Shown: one piece after another, positions 39,074 through 48,209 of the stretch
Position numbering within the stretch: position 1 is the first letter of the stretch
How the letters are laid out: every line of letters begins with the position of its first letter
Source: Streptomyces griseosporeus
Lineage (GTDB): Bacteria > Actinomycetota > Actinomycetes > Streptomycetales > Streptomycetaceae
Length of the DNA: 64,000 nt
Direction of reading: 5' to 3'
NCBI RefSeq assembly: GCF_014656055.1
Contig: NZ_BNBR01000006.1
Location: 248,001-312,000 of the forward strand
The notes under the pieces: model-generated
Told to the model about the DNA's origin: nothing
The model's input: only the letters and a program-made list of their open reading frames with translations
Databases searched by the model: none
Position numbers and translations under genes: made by a program

Positions 39074-41659
39074 TCAGTCCAGTACCGGCAGGAGTTCCGG
39101 CAGGTGCCCGTCGGATGCCGCCGCCGTCCGCTGCCGTTCCTCCGGGACCTCGCCGTAGAGGGTGGTGCGGGGCTTCGCCGGGCGGCCCGCCGCGTCGGCG
39201 ACCGCGATCAGGTCGCGGACCGACTTGTAGGAGCCGTAGGAGCTGCCCGCCATGCGGGAGATCGTCTCCTCCATCAGCGTCCCGCCGAGGTCGTTCGCGC
39301 CGGAGCGGAGCATCTCGGCCGCGCCCTCCGTGCCCAGCTTCACCCAGCTCGTCTGGATGTTCGGGATCCAGGGGTGGAGGAGGAGGCGGGCCATCGCCGT
39401 CACCGCGCGGTTGTCGCGGAGCGTCGGGCCCGGACGCGCGATGCCCGCCAGGTAGACCGGCGCGTTCGTGTGCACGAAGGGCAGCGTGACGAACTCCGTG
39501 AAGCCGCCCGTGCGCTGCTGGATGCCGGCCAGGGTGCGCAGGTGGCCCAGCCAGTGGCGGGGCTGGTCCACGTGGCCGTACATCATCGTCGAGGAGGAGC
39601 GGATGCCCAGCTCGTGCGCGGTCTCGATGACCTCGATCCAGGTGGCCGCGGGCAGTTTGCCCTTGGTCAGGATCCAGCGGACCTCGTCGTCGAGGATCTC
39701 CGCTGCCGTGCCCGGGATCGTGTCCAGACCGGCCTCCTTGGCCGCCGTCAGCCACTCCCGGATCGACATCCCGGTGCGGGTGGCGCCGTTGACCACCTCC
39801 ATCGGGGAGAAGGCATGCACATGCATGCCGGGGACGCGCTCCTTCACCGCCCGGGCGATGTCGAAGTACGCCGTGCCCGGCAGGTCCGGGTGGATGCCGC
39901 CCTGCATGCACACCTCGACCGCGCCGACCTCCCACGCCTGCTGGGCGCGGTCGGCGACCTGGTCCAGGGAGAGCGTGTAGGCGTCGGCGTCGGTGCGGCG
40001 CTGGGCGAACGCGCAGAAACGGCAGCCCGTGTAGCAGACGTTGGTGAAGTTGATGTTCCGCGTGACGATGTACGTCACGTCGTCGCCGACCGCCGACTTC
40101 CGGACGTCGTCGGCCACCCTGCACAGCGCGTCCAGCGCCGGGCCGTCCGCGTGCAGCAGGGCCAGGGCCTCGGCGTCCGTCAGCCTCGTCGGGTCGTCGG
40201 CCGCCGTCGCCAGCGCCTGCCGTACGTCCGCGTCGATGCGCTCCGGCGCCATGCCGGGCGCCGCCGCCTCGCGCAGCGCCTCCCAGTCGCCGTACACCTC
40301 GTCGAAGTCCGCGCGCCGGTCGCCGCTGCGGCCCTCGGTGTCGATCGCGCTGTGCAGGTCGGTGCGGCCGGACGCCACGAACACCTCCTCCGGCTCCTGC
40401 CAGGGGCGGCCCTCGACCACCGCGTCCGGGAGGGCCAGCCCGGTCTCCGGGTCGGCCAGCGCCCGCACGTGCGGCAGCAGCCGCGGGTCCAGCCAGGGCT
40501 CGCCGCGCCGCACGAACTCCGGGTAGACACAGAGGCGTTCGCGCAACTCGAAGCCGGCCGCCGCCGAGCGGGCGGCCAGCTCCTCGATCTGCGGCCACGG
40601 CCGCTCGGGGTTGACGTGGTCGATGGTCAGCGGGGACACCCCGCCCCAGTCGTCGATGCCCGCGCCGATCAGCCGCTCGTACTCGGCGTCGACCAGGTTC
40701 GGCGGGGCCTGGAGGCAGGCGGACGGGCCCATGATGTGCCGGGCCACGGCGACCGTCGCGACCAGCTCGTCGAGTTCCGCGTCCGGCATGCCGCGCATCG
40801 CTGTGTCCGGCTTGGCGCGGAAGTTCTGGATGATCAGCTCCTGGATGCCGTGGTAGGCCCGGGAGACCTTGCGCAGGGCGAACAGGGACTCCGCGCGCTC
40901 CTCGTACGTCTCCCCGATGCCGATCAGCAGCCCCGAGGTGAAGGGCACGGACGAGCGGCCCGCGTCCTCCAGCACCCGCAGGCGCACGGCCGGTTCCTTG
41001 TCCGGGGAGCCGTAGTGCGGGCCGCCCGGCTCCGACCACAGGCGGGTCGCCGTCGTCTCCAGCATCATGCCCATCGACGGCGCCACCGGCTTCAGTCGCT
41101 GGAAGTCCGTCCACGACAGCACGCCCGGGTTGAGGTGCGGCAGCAGGCCCGTCTCCTCCAGGATGCGGATCGAGACGGCACGGACGTACGCGATCGTGTC
41201 GTCGTAGCCGTGCGCGTCCAGCCACTCGCGCGCCTCCGGCCAGCGGTCCTCCGGCTTGTCGCCGAGCGTGATCAGCGCCTCCTTGCAGCCGAGCGCGGCA
41301 CCGCGCCGGGCGATGTCCAGCACCTCGTCCGGCGACATGAACATCCCGTGCCCGGCGCGGCGCAGCTTGCCCGGCACGGTCACGAACGTGCAGTAGTGGC
41401 ACTTGTCCCGGCACAGCCGGGTCAGCGGGATGAAGACACTCTTGGAGTACGTGATCACGCCGGGGCGGCCGGCCTGTGCGAGGCCCGCGTCCCGCACCCG
41501 GGCGGCCGACGCGGCCAGGTCCTCCAGGTGCGCGCCGCGCGCCTGGAGCAGCACCGCCGCCTCGGCGACGTCCAGGGCGACGCCGTCCCGGGCCCGTCTG
41601 AGGGCGCGACGCAGGGCGTTCTCGGTCGGGCCGGTTCCGGAGGTCGCGGAAGTCGTCAT
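39074..41659 (-). CDS. fbiC: Bifunctional FO synthase (CofG/CofH fusion)
   Basis: An 861-residue radical-SAM enzyme that makes 7,8-didemethyl-8-hydroxy-5-deazariboflavin (FO), the chromophore of coenzyme F420, from tyrosine and a ribityl-diaminouracil. Two radical-SAM halves are visible. CofG has [10 protein letters not shown] (C83, C87, C90). CofH has [10 protein letters not shown] (C542, C546, C549). Both clusters are complete. The length is normal for actinobacterial FbiC. ATG 41659 begins where the homologous region starts; the longer upstream frame is divergent promoter. Other F420-linked candidates in the window are the DDN-like protein at 48210 and perhaps the PNPOx protein at 61062. 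Confidence 0.97.
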   Translation of the reverse strand: MTTSATSGTGPTENALRRALRRARDGVALDVAEAAVLLQARGAHLEDLAASAARVRDAGLAQAGRPGVITYSKSVFIPLTRLCRDKCHYCTFVTVPGKLRRAGHGMFMSPDEVLDIARRGAALGCKEALITLGDKPEDRWPEAREWLDAHGYDDTIAYVRAVSIRILEETGLLPHLNPGVLSWTDFQRLKPVAPSMGMMLETTATRLWSEPGGPHYGSPDKEPAVRLRVLEDAGRSSVPFTSGLLIGIGETYEERAESLFALRKVSRAYHGIQELIIQNFRAKPDTAMRGMPDAELDELVATVAVARHIMGPSACLQAPPNLVDAEYERLIGAGIDDWGGVSPLTIDHVNPERPWPQIEELAARSAAAGFELRERLCVYPEFVRRGEPWLDPRLLPHVRALADPETGLALPDAVVEGRPWQEPEEVFVASGRTDLHSAIDTEGRSGDRRADFDEVYGDWEALREAAAPGMAPERIDADVRQALATAADDPTRLTDAEALALLHADGPALDALCRVADDVRKSAVGDDVTYIVTRNINFTNVCYTGCRFCAFAQRRTDADAYTLSLDQVADRAQQAWEVGAVEVCMQGGIHPDLPGTAYFDIARAVKERVPGMHVHAFSPMEVVNGATRTGMSIREWLTAAKEAGLDTIPGTAAEILDDEVRWILTKGKLPAATWIEVIETAHELGIRSSSTMMYGHVDQPRHWLGHLRTLAGIQQRTGGFTEFVTLPFVHTNAPVYLAGIARPGPTLRDNRAVTAMARLLLHPWIPNIQTSWVKLGTEGAAEMLRSGANDLGGTLMEETISRMAGSSYGSYKSVRDLIAVADAAGRPAKPRTTLYGEVPEERQRTAAASDGHLPELLPVLD

Positions 41660-41900
41660 CCTTCGAGCATACGAGCGCACTGATCGTTTCCCGGGGCCGT
41701 ACCGCCGCCCGACCGGCCGCCGCGTCCGGGACGCGTGTGCCGACCCGCCCGCTCCCGGCCTGTCCGGCATCCGCCTGCCGGTCCGCCGAAAGGCGCCGAT
41801 TCCCTTCCCTTGCACGGGAGTTCACGGCTCAATACGAGGGTTGCACGCACCACCCCCGCACCACCCTGCCCTGTCCTTGACGACACCTGGGAGACGCAGC

Positions 41901-43409
41901 ATGTGCGAGGACGACCGCGGCCTGGGCCGACGCGCCCTGTTCGTGACGGGGGCCGCCGCAGCGCTTACGTTGGGAAGCGTGAGCTTCGCTGCAGCGGCCG
42001 ACGGCGACCGGCAGACGAGGACGATCCGCGGCACGCTGCCGCCGGGCGCCCCCGACTTCGTGTACGTGCCCCTCGAAGTACCCTCCGGCGTATGGGAGAT
42101 CAGGGTCTCCTACACCTACGACCGGCCCGCCGTGCCCGCCGGCACCCCGGGCAACGCCCTCGACATCGGCCTCTTCGACCAGCGCGGCACCGCGCTCGGC
42201 GGGGAGGGCTTCCGCGGCTGGTCGGGCGGGGCGCGCACGGAGTTCTTCGTCCGCGCCGACGACGCCACGCCGGGCTATGTGCCGGGCCCGGTGCGGGAGG
42301 GCACCTGGCACATCGCGCTCGGCCCGTACACGGTCGCCCCGCAGGGTCTGTCGTACGAGATCACCGTCACGCTCACCCACGGCGACCCCGGCGAGACGCC
42401 GGAGCCGGTGTACCCGCCGGAGCGGGCCCGGGGGCGGGGCCGGGCCTGGTACCGCGGGGACTGCCATCTGCACTCCTGGTACTCCGACGGCCGCCGCACC
42501 CCCGCCGAGATCGGGGCGCTGGCCCGCGCGGCAGGGCTGGACTTCATCAACAGCTCCGAGCACAACACGCACTCCGCGCACCCGCACTGGGCCGACGTGG
42601 CCGGGGACGACCTGCTGGTGATGCTGGGCGAGGAGGTCACCACCCGCAACGGGCACGTCGTCGCGCTCGGCACCGACCCGGGCACCTTCGTCGACTGGCG
42701 CTACCGGGCCCGCGACAACCGCTTCGGCCGGTTCGCCCGCCGCATCCGCCAGGCCGGCGGGCTCGTCGTACCGGCCCACCCGCACGCCACCTGTGTCGGC
42801 TGCAACTGGAAGTTCGGCTTCGGCGAGGCGGACGCGGTGGAGGTGTGGAACGGGCCGTACACGCCCGACGACGAGGTGGCGCTCGCCGACTGGGACGGCA
42901 TGCTCGTCGCCTCCGTCCGGGACGGGCGCGACTGGATCCCGGCGATGGGCAACAGCGACGCGCACCGCGACCCGGACACGGTCGGGCATCCGCAGACGGT
43001 CGTCCTCGCCGACGACCTGACCCGCGAGGCGATCCAGGAGGGCATCCGGGCGGGCCGCTCCTACGTCGCCGAGTCCTCCCGCGTGTCGCTGTCCTTCACC
43101 GCGAGCGGCGGCCGCGGTGAGCACGCCGGGATCGGGGAGCGGCTGGAGACCGGCCGGGACACCCCGGTCACCGTCCGCCTGGAGGTCACCGGGGCCCCGC
43201 GCTGCACGGTCCGCCTGGTCACCGACCAGGGCGTCCTGTTCACGTCCGCGCCGCTGCCGGTGTCCGGGACGGGGGTGGTGGAGTGGCGTACGACGCCCTC
43301 GTACGCGGCGTACGTCCGCGCCGAGCTGCGGCACGAGACGGCGGCGGGACCGGTGCCGGGGGCGCTGGCCGCGTTCACCAACCCGATCTTCCTGGGGCGC
43401 CGGCGGTGA
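41901..43409 (+). CDS. Tat-exported PHP-family metallohydrolase (CehA/McbA-like)
   Basis: A 502-residue protein. The Tat signal is GRRALFVTGAAAALTLGSVS (twin Arg R10-R11). A beta-sandwich of about 140 residues follows, and then a PHP domain with the metal ligands D187-C-H189-L-H191 (DCHLHSWYSDG), SSEHNTHS, VVPAHPHATCVGC and MGNSDAHRD. The C-terminal part is another beta module. The family (CehA/McbA) includes carbaryl and related ester hydrolases and phosphoesterases, so a secreted esterase or phosphodiesterase is likely. ATG 41901 has GGGAG upstream and begins the Tat motif at once. Confidence 0.88.
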   Translation: MCEDDRGLGRRALFVTGAAAALTLGSVSFAAAADGDRQTRTIRGTLPPGAPDFVYVPLEVPSGVWEIRVSYTYDRPAVPAGTPGNALDIGLFDQRGTALGGEGFRGWSGGARTEFFVRADDATPGYVPGPVREGTWHIALGPYTVAPQGLSYEITVTLTHGDPGETPEPVYPPERARGRGRAWYRGDCHLHSWYSDGRRTPAEIGALARAAGLDFINSSEHNTHSAHPHWADVAGDDLLVMLGEEVTTRNGHVVALGTDPGTFVDWRYRARDNRFGRFARRIRQAGGLVVPAHPHATCVGCNWKFGFGEADAVEVWNGPYTPDDEVALADWDGMLVASVRDGRDWIPAMGNSDAHRDPDTVGHPQTVVLADDLTREAIQEGIRAGRSYVAESSRVSLSFTASGGRGEHAGIGERLETGRDTPVTVRLEVTGAPRCTVRLVTDQGVLFTSAPLPVSGTGVVEWRTTPSYAAYVRAELRHETAAGPVPGALAAFTNPIFLGRRR

Positions 43410-43415
43410 GCCGCG

Positions 43416-43886
43416 TCAGCCGACGGTGACGGTGTAGACGCGGCGCTCGGGGCGGGGGGTGGGGCTGGCGGTCGGAGTGGGGGTCACGGTCGGAGTGGGG
43501 GTCGAAACCGGCGTACGGCCGTCGCAGGGTGCGGCGAAGGTGCAGTGCAGGAGCACAATGCGGGCGCTGCCCGGGCCCGCGGCCTCGAACGTGAAGACGA
43601 CGGTGTGCGGGGCGCCGTCCATCTCCTCGGTGCCGGGGTCGGTCTCGGTGCGGGAGCCGCCGCCGCGGACCACCGGCGCGGACGGCCCCGGCGCCACCAG
43701 GTGCCACTCCTCGCGGGTGGAGGCGTTGGCCTGCACGGCGATCTCGAAGCGGTCGCCGACGTGGGCGGTGATCCGGGCGTCGGCCGGGCCGTAGCGGGCG
43801 GGCGCGGCGGGGCCGTCGTCGCATCCCGCGGTGAGCGGCAGGAGGAGTGCGGCGGCGGCCGTGAGCCGGCGGGCCGGGCGCCTCAC
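43416..43886 (-). CDS. Lipoprotein with degenerate chagasin (I42) inhibitor domain
   Basis: A 156-residue exported protein. RRLTAAAALLLPLTAGC gives a lipobox with C22. The mature part resembles the I42 cysteine-protease inhibitor fold: AHVGDRFEIAVQANASTREE with W61 (the chagasin NPTTGYxW loop is degraded to NASTREEW), then VVFTFEAAGPGSARIVLLHC. The RPW loop is replaced by HCTFAAPC (C115, C121), shared in form with the paralogue at 44332. A Pro/Thr repeat (TPTPTVTPTPT) precedes the end YTVTVG. GTG 43886-43884 overlaps the stop of 43883-44281 (GTGA), so it is the last gene of the protease operon. It may be a second immunity protein. Confidence 0.75.
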   Translation of the reverse strand: MRRPARRLTAAAALLLPLTAGCDDGPAAPARYGPADARITAHVGDRFEIAVQANASTREEWHLVAPGPSAPVVRGGGSRTETDPGTEEMDGAPHTVVFTFEAAGPGSARIVLLHCTFAAPCDGRTPVSTPTPTVTPTPTASPTPRPERRVYTVTVG

Positions 43887-44281
43887 GGCCGGCGGCCCGC
43901 GCCGCGGCTGTCCACCCGCATCCCCATGATCTCGGCGACCGCGGCCAGCCAGCGGGCGCCGTGCCGCTCCCCGTCCGGGGTGGTGGCGGCGCGCGCCGCC
44001 GTCTCCAGCCAGTCGCGCAGCACCGCCGACGCGCGCGGCGAGGGCAGCGGCTCCGGCAGGGCGGCCGCGTAGGCCAGGCCGCCGGCCCGGGCGACCTTCG
44101 CGACGAAGGCCATCGAGCGGGGCACCACGCCCATCCGGTCCAGGGTCACCGCGGCGGCGACGGCGCCGTCCCCGAACAGGGCGGGGCGGAAGGCGTCCTG
44201 GGCGAGGCCGTAGCGGAGCAGGACGCCGACGTCGGTGGCGGCGAGGAGTTCGTCGTCGGTGCGGGAGGCGGAGGGCGGCAT
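43883..44281 (-). CDS. Unknown helical protein in the protease/inhibitor operon
   Basis: A 132-residue soluble protein beginning MPPSASRTDDELLAATDVGV, then LLRYGLAQDAFRPALFGDGA and RMGVVPRSMAFVAKVARAGG. It has no signal peptide, Cys or known domain and appears all-helical. It lies between the two chagasin-like lipoprotein genes, 50 bp after the first and overlapping the second by GTGA, so it is translated with them. A cytosolic chaperone or regulator of the secreted protease is possible, but that is speculation. Confidence 0.7.
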   Translation of the reverse strand: MPPSASRTDDELLAATDVGVLLRYGLAQDAFRPALFGDGAVAAAVTLDRMGVVPRSMAFVAKVARAGGLAYAAALPEPLPSPRASAVLRDWLETAARAATTPDGERHGARWLAAVAEIMGMRVDSRGAGRRP

Positions 44282-44331
44282 GGCGGGCTTCCGGTCGTCT
44301 CGTCGTCGTGAGGTCGGGGCAGGCGGAGGGG

Positions 44332-44835
44332 TCAGCGGACCGTGACGGTGTAGACGAAGAACGCGGGCCGGTCGTCCGGGGTGCCCGTCGCCGTCGGGAA
44401 GGGGCTCTCGGAGGGGCCGCCGGGCGTGACGGACGCGCTCGGGTACGGCTTCGCCGACTCGGTGCCGCTGTGGCAGCTCGCCATCGGGCAGTGCAGCAGC
44501 CGCACCGTGGCCCTGCCGGGCTTCAGCGCCGTGAAGTCGAAGAACTGGGTGCCGTCACCGGCGCCGGTGAGGTCGCCGCCGCCCTCCTCCTCTTCCCGCT
44601 TGCCGCGGTACTTCAGGACGTCGGCGGCGGGCTGCGGCTCGGCCAGGTACCAGTTCTGGCCGAGCGCCGGGTTGGCCGGCACCTTCAGCGTGAACTCGTC
44701 GCCCGCGTCCACGGTGATGGCGCGGTCCTGGGTGCCGTACTCGTCGCCGGCGCCCGAGGAGCCGCAGCCGGTCAGCAGGAGGACGCCGGCGGCCGCGGCG
44801 GCGGCCAGGGAGGTCGGTGCGGTGCGCATGGTCAC
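44332..44835 (-). CDS. Chagasin-type (I42) cysteine-protease inhibitor lipoprotein
   Basis: A 167-residue lipoprotein: SLAAAAAAGVLLLTGC is the signal and lipobox (C24). The inhibitor loops are readable: N55PALGQNW62 matches the NPTTGYxW loop, and G91AGDGTQ97 followed by FFDFTALKPGRATVRLLHC matches the GxxG-Q-F-x-F strand region. Chagasins inhibit papain-fold cysteine proteases by inserting these loops in the active-site cleft. The third loop (RPW) is replaced by HCPMASC (C116, C121). GTG 44835 starts 5 bp after the stop of the protease gene, the strongest context clue: a cysteine protease and a surface-anchored cysteine-protease inhibitor made together. Confidence 0.85.
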   Translation of the reverse strand: MTMRTAPTSLAAAAAAGVLLLTGCGSSGAGDEYGTQDRAITVDAGDEFTLKVPANPALGQNWYLAEPQPAADVLKYRGKREEEEGGGDLTGAGDGTQFFDFTALKPGRATVRLLHCPMASCHSGTESAKPYPSASVTPGGPSESPFPTATGTPDDRPAFFVYTVTVR

Positions 44836-44840
44836 GGTGC

Positions 44841-46418
44841 TCAGCCCTGCTGGATGTAGACGGTGTCGACGTTGCCCTTGTGCGCGGCCGAGTAGCGGTC
44901 GTCCGCCGCCGCGCTGAGGTCGCCGCTGATGAACTGGTCCTCGGTGACCCAGGTGGTCGTGCCCCAGGGGTTGTAGATCTGGAGCTTGTCGCCCTCCTGG
45001 CCGATGATCATCATGCTGTGGCCGTGCCGGTTGCCGTCCTCGTCGTACCGCTCGATGTTGATCGGGACGGGCTTGCCCTCGGCGACGGACTTCTCGATGT
45101 CGGGCAGCACGTTGCGGCGGTCGTCCGCGCCGTCCATGGACTGCTGCTCGTAACTGTCACCGGTGTGCGGGCTCAGGTTCTTGTTCGAAATCTCCTCCTG
45201 CCCGTCCTTGTCCATGCCGGACGGGTGCTCGTCCCACCACCAGCCGGAGTTGTCGCCGTCGCCCTGCTCGTGCAGGCGCAGCTGTTCGTCCGTCAGGCGC
45301 TTGCGGAAGTGCTCGGGGTCGTCGTCCGTGCCGTCGGGCCCGCCGGTCAGCTCCAGCGCGTACACCGGGTCCACGATGGCGCGCGCGGTGACGGTGGAGG
45401 ACGGCACGCAGGTCTCGCCGTCCTGGTCCCACAGCTTGCCGTCGAAGTCCTGGTTCTCCTGGCCCGTCTGCGAGGGGTCGTTGCCCGTCGTCACCGGCGC
45501 CAGGTGCTCCTGGAGCCACTTGGGGTCCTTGCCGTGGATCTTGCCGCCGAACGTCTCGACCTCGTCGACGGAGTACCCGGAGGCCAGCGCCTTCATCAGG
45601 TACGCCTTCTCCTGCGGGGTCTTCGCGTCGTGCAGCAGCTTCTCCATGCGGGCCCGGTCGGCCGGGGACAGCTTCTCCATGGCCTGCCCGGAGCGTTCCA
45701 GGTCGTTGGCGCTGAGGATCTCGTTGTACTCGGGGTCGCCGTCGATGTTGCTGGTGTCGGCGAGCATCAGCCGGTCGACGGCGGTCAGCTCGTCGGTGTC
45801 CATCTTGCCGGTACGGGCCTCGGCGGCCCACTTGTTGAGGTCGCGGGCGGCGTCGCGCGCGGCGTCGTCGGCGGTCACGGCGGCGTCGTGCCGCAGCTTG
45901 ACGCCGACCGAGGCGAGGGAGCGGGCCTTCAGCCGCAGCGACTCCTCCTCGTCGTCCTCGTGCAGGTCGTCGAAGAAGCCGTCCTTGCCGCCGAGCATGC
46001 CGCGCGCCTCGCTCAGCTTGGCGCGGCCGTCGCCGTCCTTCTTCTGGGCGGCCTGGAGCTGGTCGGAGAAGGTCAGCAGGGCCTTGCCGCCGCCGGTGAA
46101 CGCCTCGGACATCTCGGCCGCCGCCCGGGCTGCCGCGTTGACCGCATCGGCGGCGAGCACGCTGGTGTCGCCGACCCACACGTCGGGGATGCCCTGCGCG
46201 GCGACCTTGGCGACCCGCTCGGACAGTTTCGTGGCGTCGTCGGCCTGGTCCTTGTAGCGCTTGCCGAGCATCTCCAGCGTGGTGGGGTCGCCCTCGGGGG
46301 CGGACACGCCGAGCGCGGCGTCGATCGCCTCGATCAGGTCGTTCTTGCTGCCGGCCGAGTCGATGTCGCCGGTCAGCTCGGCCAGCCGCTTGCGGCGGTC
46401 GGTGGAGGACTCCGTCAT
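44841..46418 (-). CDS. WXG-headed cysteine protease, putative type VII effector
   Basis: A 525-residue protein. The N-terminal 150 residues are helical with a W-x-G turn (W81-V-G83 in IPDVWVGDTSVLAADAVNAA), as in ESX/type VII secreted proteins. A long helical middle part follows (LSEARGMLGGKDGFFDDLHE). The C-terminal 200 residues form a papain/C39-like peptidase: Q332 and C337 in DQDGETCVPSSTVTAR, H467 in RHGHSMMIIGQEGDKLQIYN and N483 in YNPWG. This order C-H-N with a preceding Gln is the papain-fold arrangement. There is no signal peptide, consistent with type VII export. The neighbouring inhibitors target just this protease class. Substrate unknown. Confidence 0.8.
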   Translation of the reverse strand: MTESSTDRRKRLAELTGDIDSAGSKNDLIEAIDAALGVSAPEGDPTTLEMLGKRYKDQADDATKLSERVAKVAAQGIPDVWVGDTSVLAADAVNAAARAAAEMSEAFTGGGKALLTFSDQLQAAQKKDGDGRAKLSEARGMLGGKDGFFDDLHEDDEEESLRLKARSLASVGVKLRHDAAVTADDAARDAARDLNKWAAEARTGKMDTDELTAVDRLMLADTSNIDGDPEYNEILSANDLERSGQAMEKLSPADRARMEKLLHDAKTPQEKAYLMKALASGYSVDEVETFGGKIHGKDPKWLQEHLAPVTTGNDPSQTGQENQDFDGKLWDQDGETCVPSSTVTARAIVDPVYALELTGGPDGTDDDPEHFRKRLTDEQLRLHEQGDGDNSGWWWDEHPSGMDKDGQEEISNKNLSPHTGDSYEQQSMDGADDRRNVLPDIEKSVAEGKPVPINIERYDEDGNRHGHSMMIIGQEGDKLQIYNPWGTTTWVTEDQFISGDLSAAADDRYSAAHKGNVDTVYIQQG

Positions 46419-46437
46419 CGGGGTGGGGTCACCGGCC

Positions 46438-46830
46438 TCAGTAGCTGGACAGGACCGAGGGGCGCTCGGCGTAGGCGGGCATGGTGGAGACGCGCGGGTC
46501 GGGGCCCGAATTCGGCGTGTTCACGCGGACGTTCGCCGCGTTGGTGCGGACGAGGCCGTCGCTGCCGCCGTAGGCGCCCTTGGCGGCCCGCACCTTCTTC
46601 GCCAGCTCGTGCAGGGCGTCTTGAAGCGTCTTGGCCTCGGCCTCCCAGGCGGCGGCGTACGCGTTGAACGCAGGGCCGGAGTCGGCGCCGCCCAGCACTT
46701 CCTGGGGGTAGCAGAGGGTGGGGTTGACCGCCTGGGCGATCTTGCCGGCGTCGTCGCCGGAGCCGTCCAGTTCATGGGCCTGGTCGCCCAGGCCGGACTT
46801 CACCTGATAGCCGCCCGACGGCGTGGCCAT
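46438..46830 (-). CDS. WXG100-like small protein, first gene of the protease operon
   Basis: A 130-residue protein with the helical hairpin pattern of ESX substrates: FNAYAAAWEAEAKTLQDALH followed by ELAKKVRAAKGAYGGSDGLV, then a disordered Pro/Ser tail. The canonical W-x-G turn is not obvious, so it is a divergent member or an ESX-associated protein. It begins the five-gene unit and ends 19 bp before the protease start. WXG100-type proteins often dimerise with a larger effector for export, fitting this order. No ESX secretion ATPase or membrane components occur in the window. Confidence 0.72.
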   Translation of the reverse strand: MATPSGGYQVKSGLGDQAHELDGSGDDAGKIAQAVNPTLCYPQEVLGGADSGPAFNAYAAAWEAEAKTLQDALHELAKKVRAAKGAYGGSDGLVRTNAANVRVNTPNSGPDPRVSTMPAYAERPSVLSSY

Positions 46831-47010
46831 CGCGTTCCCCCGTTCCCCGTTCCCGCCCCTGCCGATCGGTGCGCGCGAGCGCGGGATCCGGCCGGGGACG
46901 GTGAGTGATCACACCGGCGGGGAGGCTAGCACGCGGGGGTGCGGGGGCGGTCGGGGTGTGCGGAGGACGGGGTCTTCCTGCGCGAGGGCTTCACGGGGTG
47001 GGCACGGGGG

Positions 47011-47215
47011 CTGCACAGGGGACAGGGGTGGGCACGGGGGCTGCACAGGGGGGTTGGCCGGGGGCTGCACAGGGGTGGGCGCGGGCGCCGCACTGGAGTG
47101 GGTCTGGGGGCTGCACAGGGGGGTTGGCCGGGGGCTGCACAGGGGTGGGCGCGGGCGCCGCACTGGAGTGGGTCTGGGGGCTGCACAGGGATCAGTCCCG
47201 GGGCTGCACAGGGGG
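47011..47215. repeat. G-rich tandem repeats with a perfect 70-bp duplication
   Basis: Bases 47041-47110 are repeated exactly at 47111-47180. The core GGGGCTGCACAGGGG recurs about seven times between 47006 and 47215 at mixed spacing. The stretch 46920-47245 has no credible gene; it separates the protease operon from the convergently read nuclease gene. The G runs could form quadruplexes on this strand. Confidence 0.85.
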
Positions 47216-47245
47216 TCGGCACGGGGGGACGCACGGCCCCGTGCC

Positions 47246-48070
47246 TCAGTCCGCCAGGTCCGCGACGACCGCCGCGTGGTCCGACGGCCACACCCCGTCC
47301 ACCGGGCCGTCCCCGGCCCGCCGTACGCCGAGGACCCGGCCGAGCCGGTCGGGGCCCGGTGGGGCGACGTGGACGTAGTCGACCCGGACGCTCGGCGAAC
47401 CGCCCCGCGCCACGTACGGGTTGGCCCGGTCCCAGGTCGCGGACGGCGCGGCCGGGTCGGCGTACTCCCAGGCGTCGTGGAAAACCTGGCCGGGTACGGC
47501 GGGGGCGGTGCGGTAGCCGCCGAACAGCCGTATCTCGTCGGAGTCCGGCCAGGCGTTGAAGTCGCCGGTGACGACCGGCGGGAACGCGGTGCCCTCGCGG
47601 TGCCGGGCGACGAACCCGGCGAGCGCCGTGACCTGCCGGCAGCGGACGCTGGAGGCGTGCAGCGCGGAGGTGAGGTGGACGGTGAAGAACGGCACCTCGT
47701 GGCCGGGCGCGGCGAGGCGGGCGTACAGCGCGAGGCGGCCGTCGTCGAGGCCGGGCGGGGCGGGCAGCGGCAGCACGTCGTGGTCGCTGACGGGCCAGCG
47801 GCTCAGGACGGCGTTGCCGATCTGGACGGTGGCGGCGAGGGGTTCGTCGAGCCGCCGCTGCCAGGGGGCGGGGGCGGGGGAAGGCGCCCAGGTCCAGTGC
47901 AGGCCGAGTTCGCCGGCCAGCCACTCGGCGAGGTTCTCGCCGCCGTCCGCCCACACCTCCTGCAGGCCCACCACGTCGGGGCGTAGCTCCCGCAGCACCG
48001 CGAGGATCGCCTTGCGGCGCTCCTGCCACGGCCCGAAGCGCCACCACAGGTTCCACGTCACGACCCGCAT
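47246..48070 (-). CDS. Endonuclease/exonuclease/phosphatase (EEP) family protein
   Basis: A 274-residue EEP-fold metal enzyme. The full motif set is present: MRVVTWNLWW at the start, VVGLQEVWADGGEN (about residues 33-46), FFTVHLTSALHAS, VVTGDFNAWPDSDE, VDYVHVAPP and the C-terminal VWPSDHAAVVADL. EEP proteins include nucleases, sphingomyelinases and inositol phosphatases; the sequence does not say which. ATG 48070 begins the first strand, and longer upstream frames are antisense of another gene. There is no signal peptide, so it is probably cytoplasmic. Confidence 0.9.
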   Translation of the reverse strand: MRVVTWNLWWRFGPWQERRKAILAVLRELRPDVVGLQEVWADGGENLAEWLAGELGLHWTWAPSPAPAPWQRRLDEPLAATVQIGNAVLSRWPVSDHDVLPLPAPPGLDDGRLALYARLAAPGHEVPFFTVHLTSALHASSVRCRQVTALAGFVARHREGTAFPPVVTGDFNAWPDSDEIRLFGGYRTAPAVPGQVFHDAWEYADPAAPSATWDRANPYVARGGSPSVRVDYVHVAPPGPDRLGRVLGVRRAGDGPVDGVWPSDHAAVVADLAD

Positions 48071-48209
48071 TCCGGCCACCCGCCCCGCTCTCCGGAGGAA
48101 CGCTCCCCGGGGGACCATTGAACCAACGGCCCCGCCGGTCCCCCAGTGCCGGCCGCGGCCCGACCGCCACTGTTCATCTGAAACGCCTCTCCCGAGGAGT
48201 CCGCCGCCG

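Noticed and set aside
47011-47215. CRISPR array
   Set aside because: The repeats are spaced irregularly, the intervening segments are themselves repeated, and there are no cas genes.
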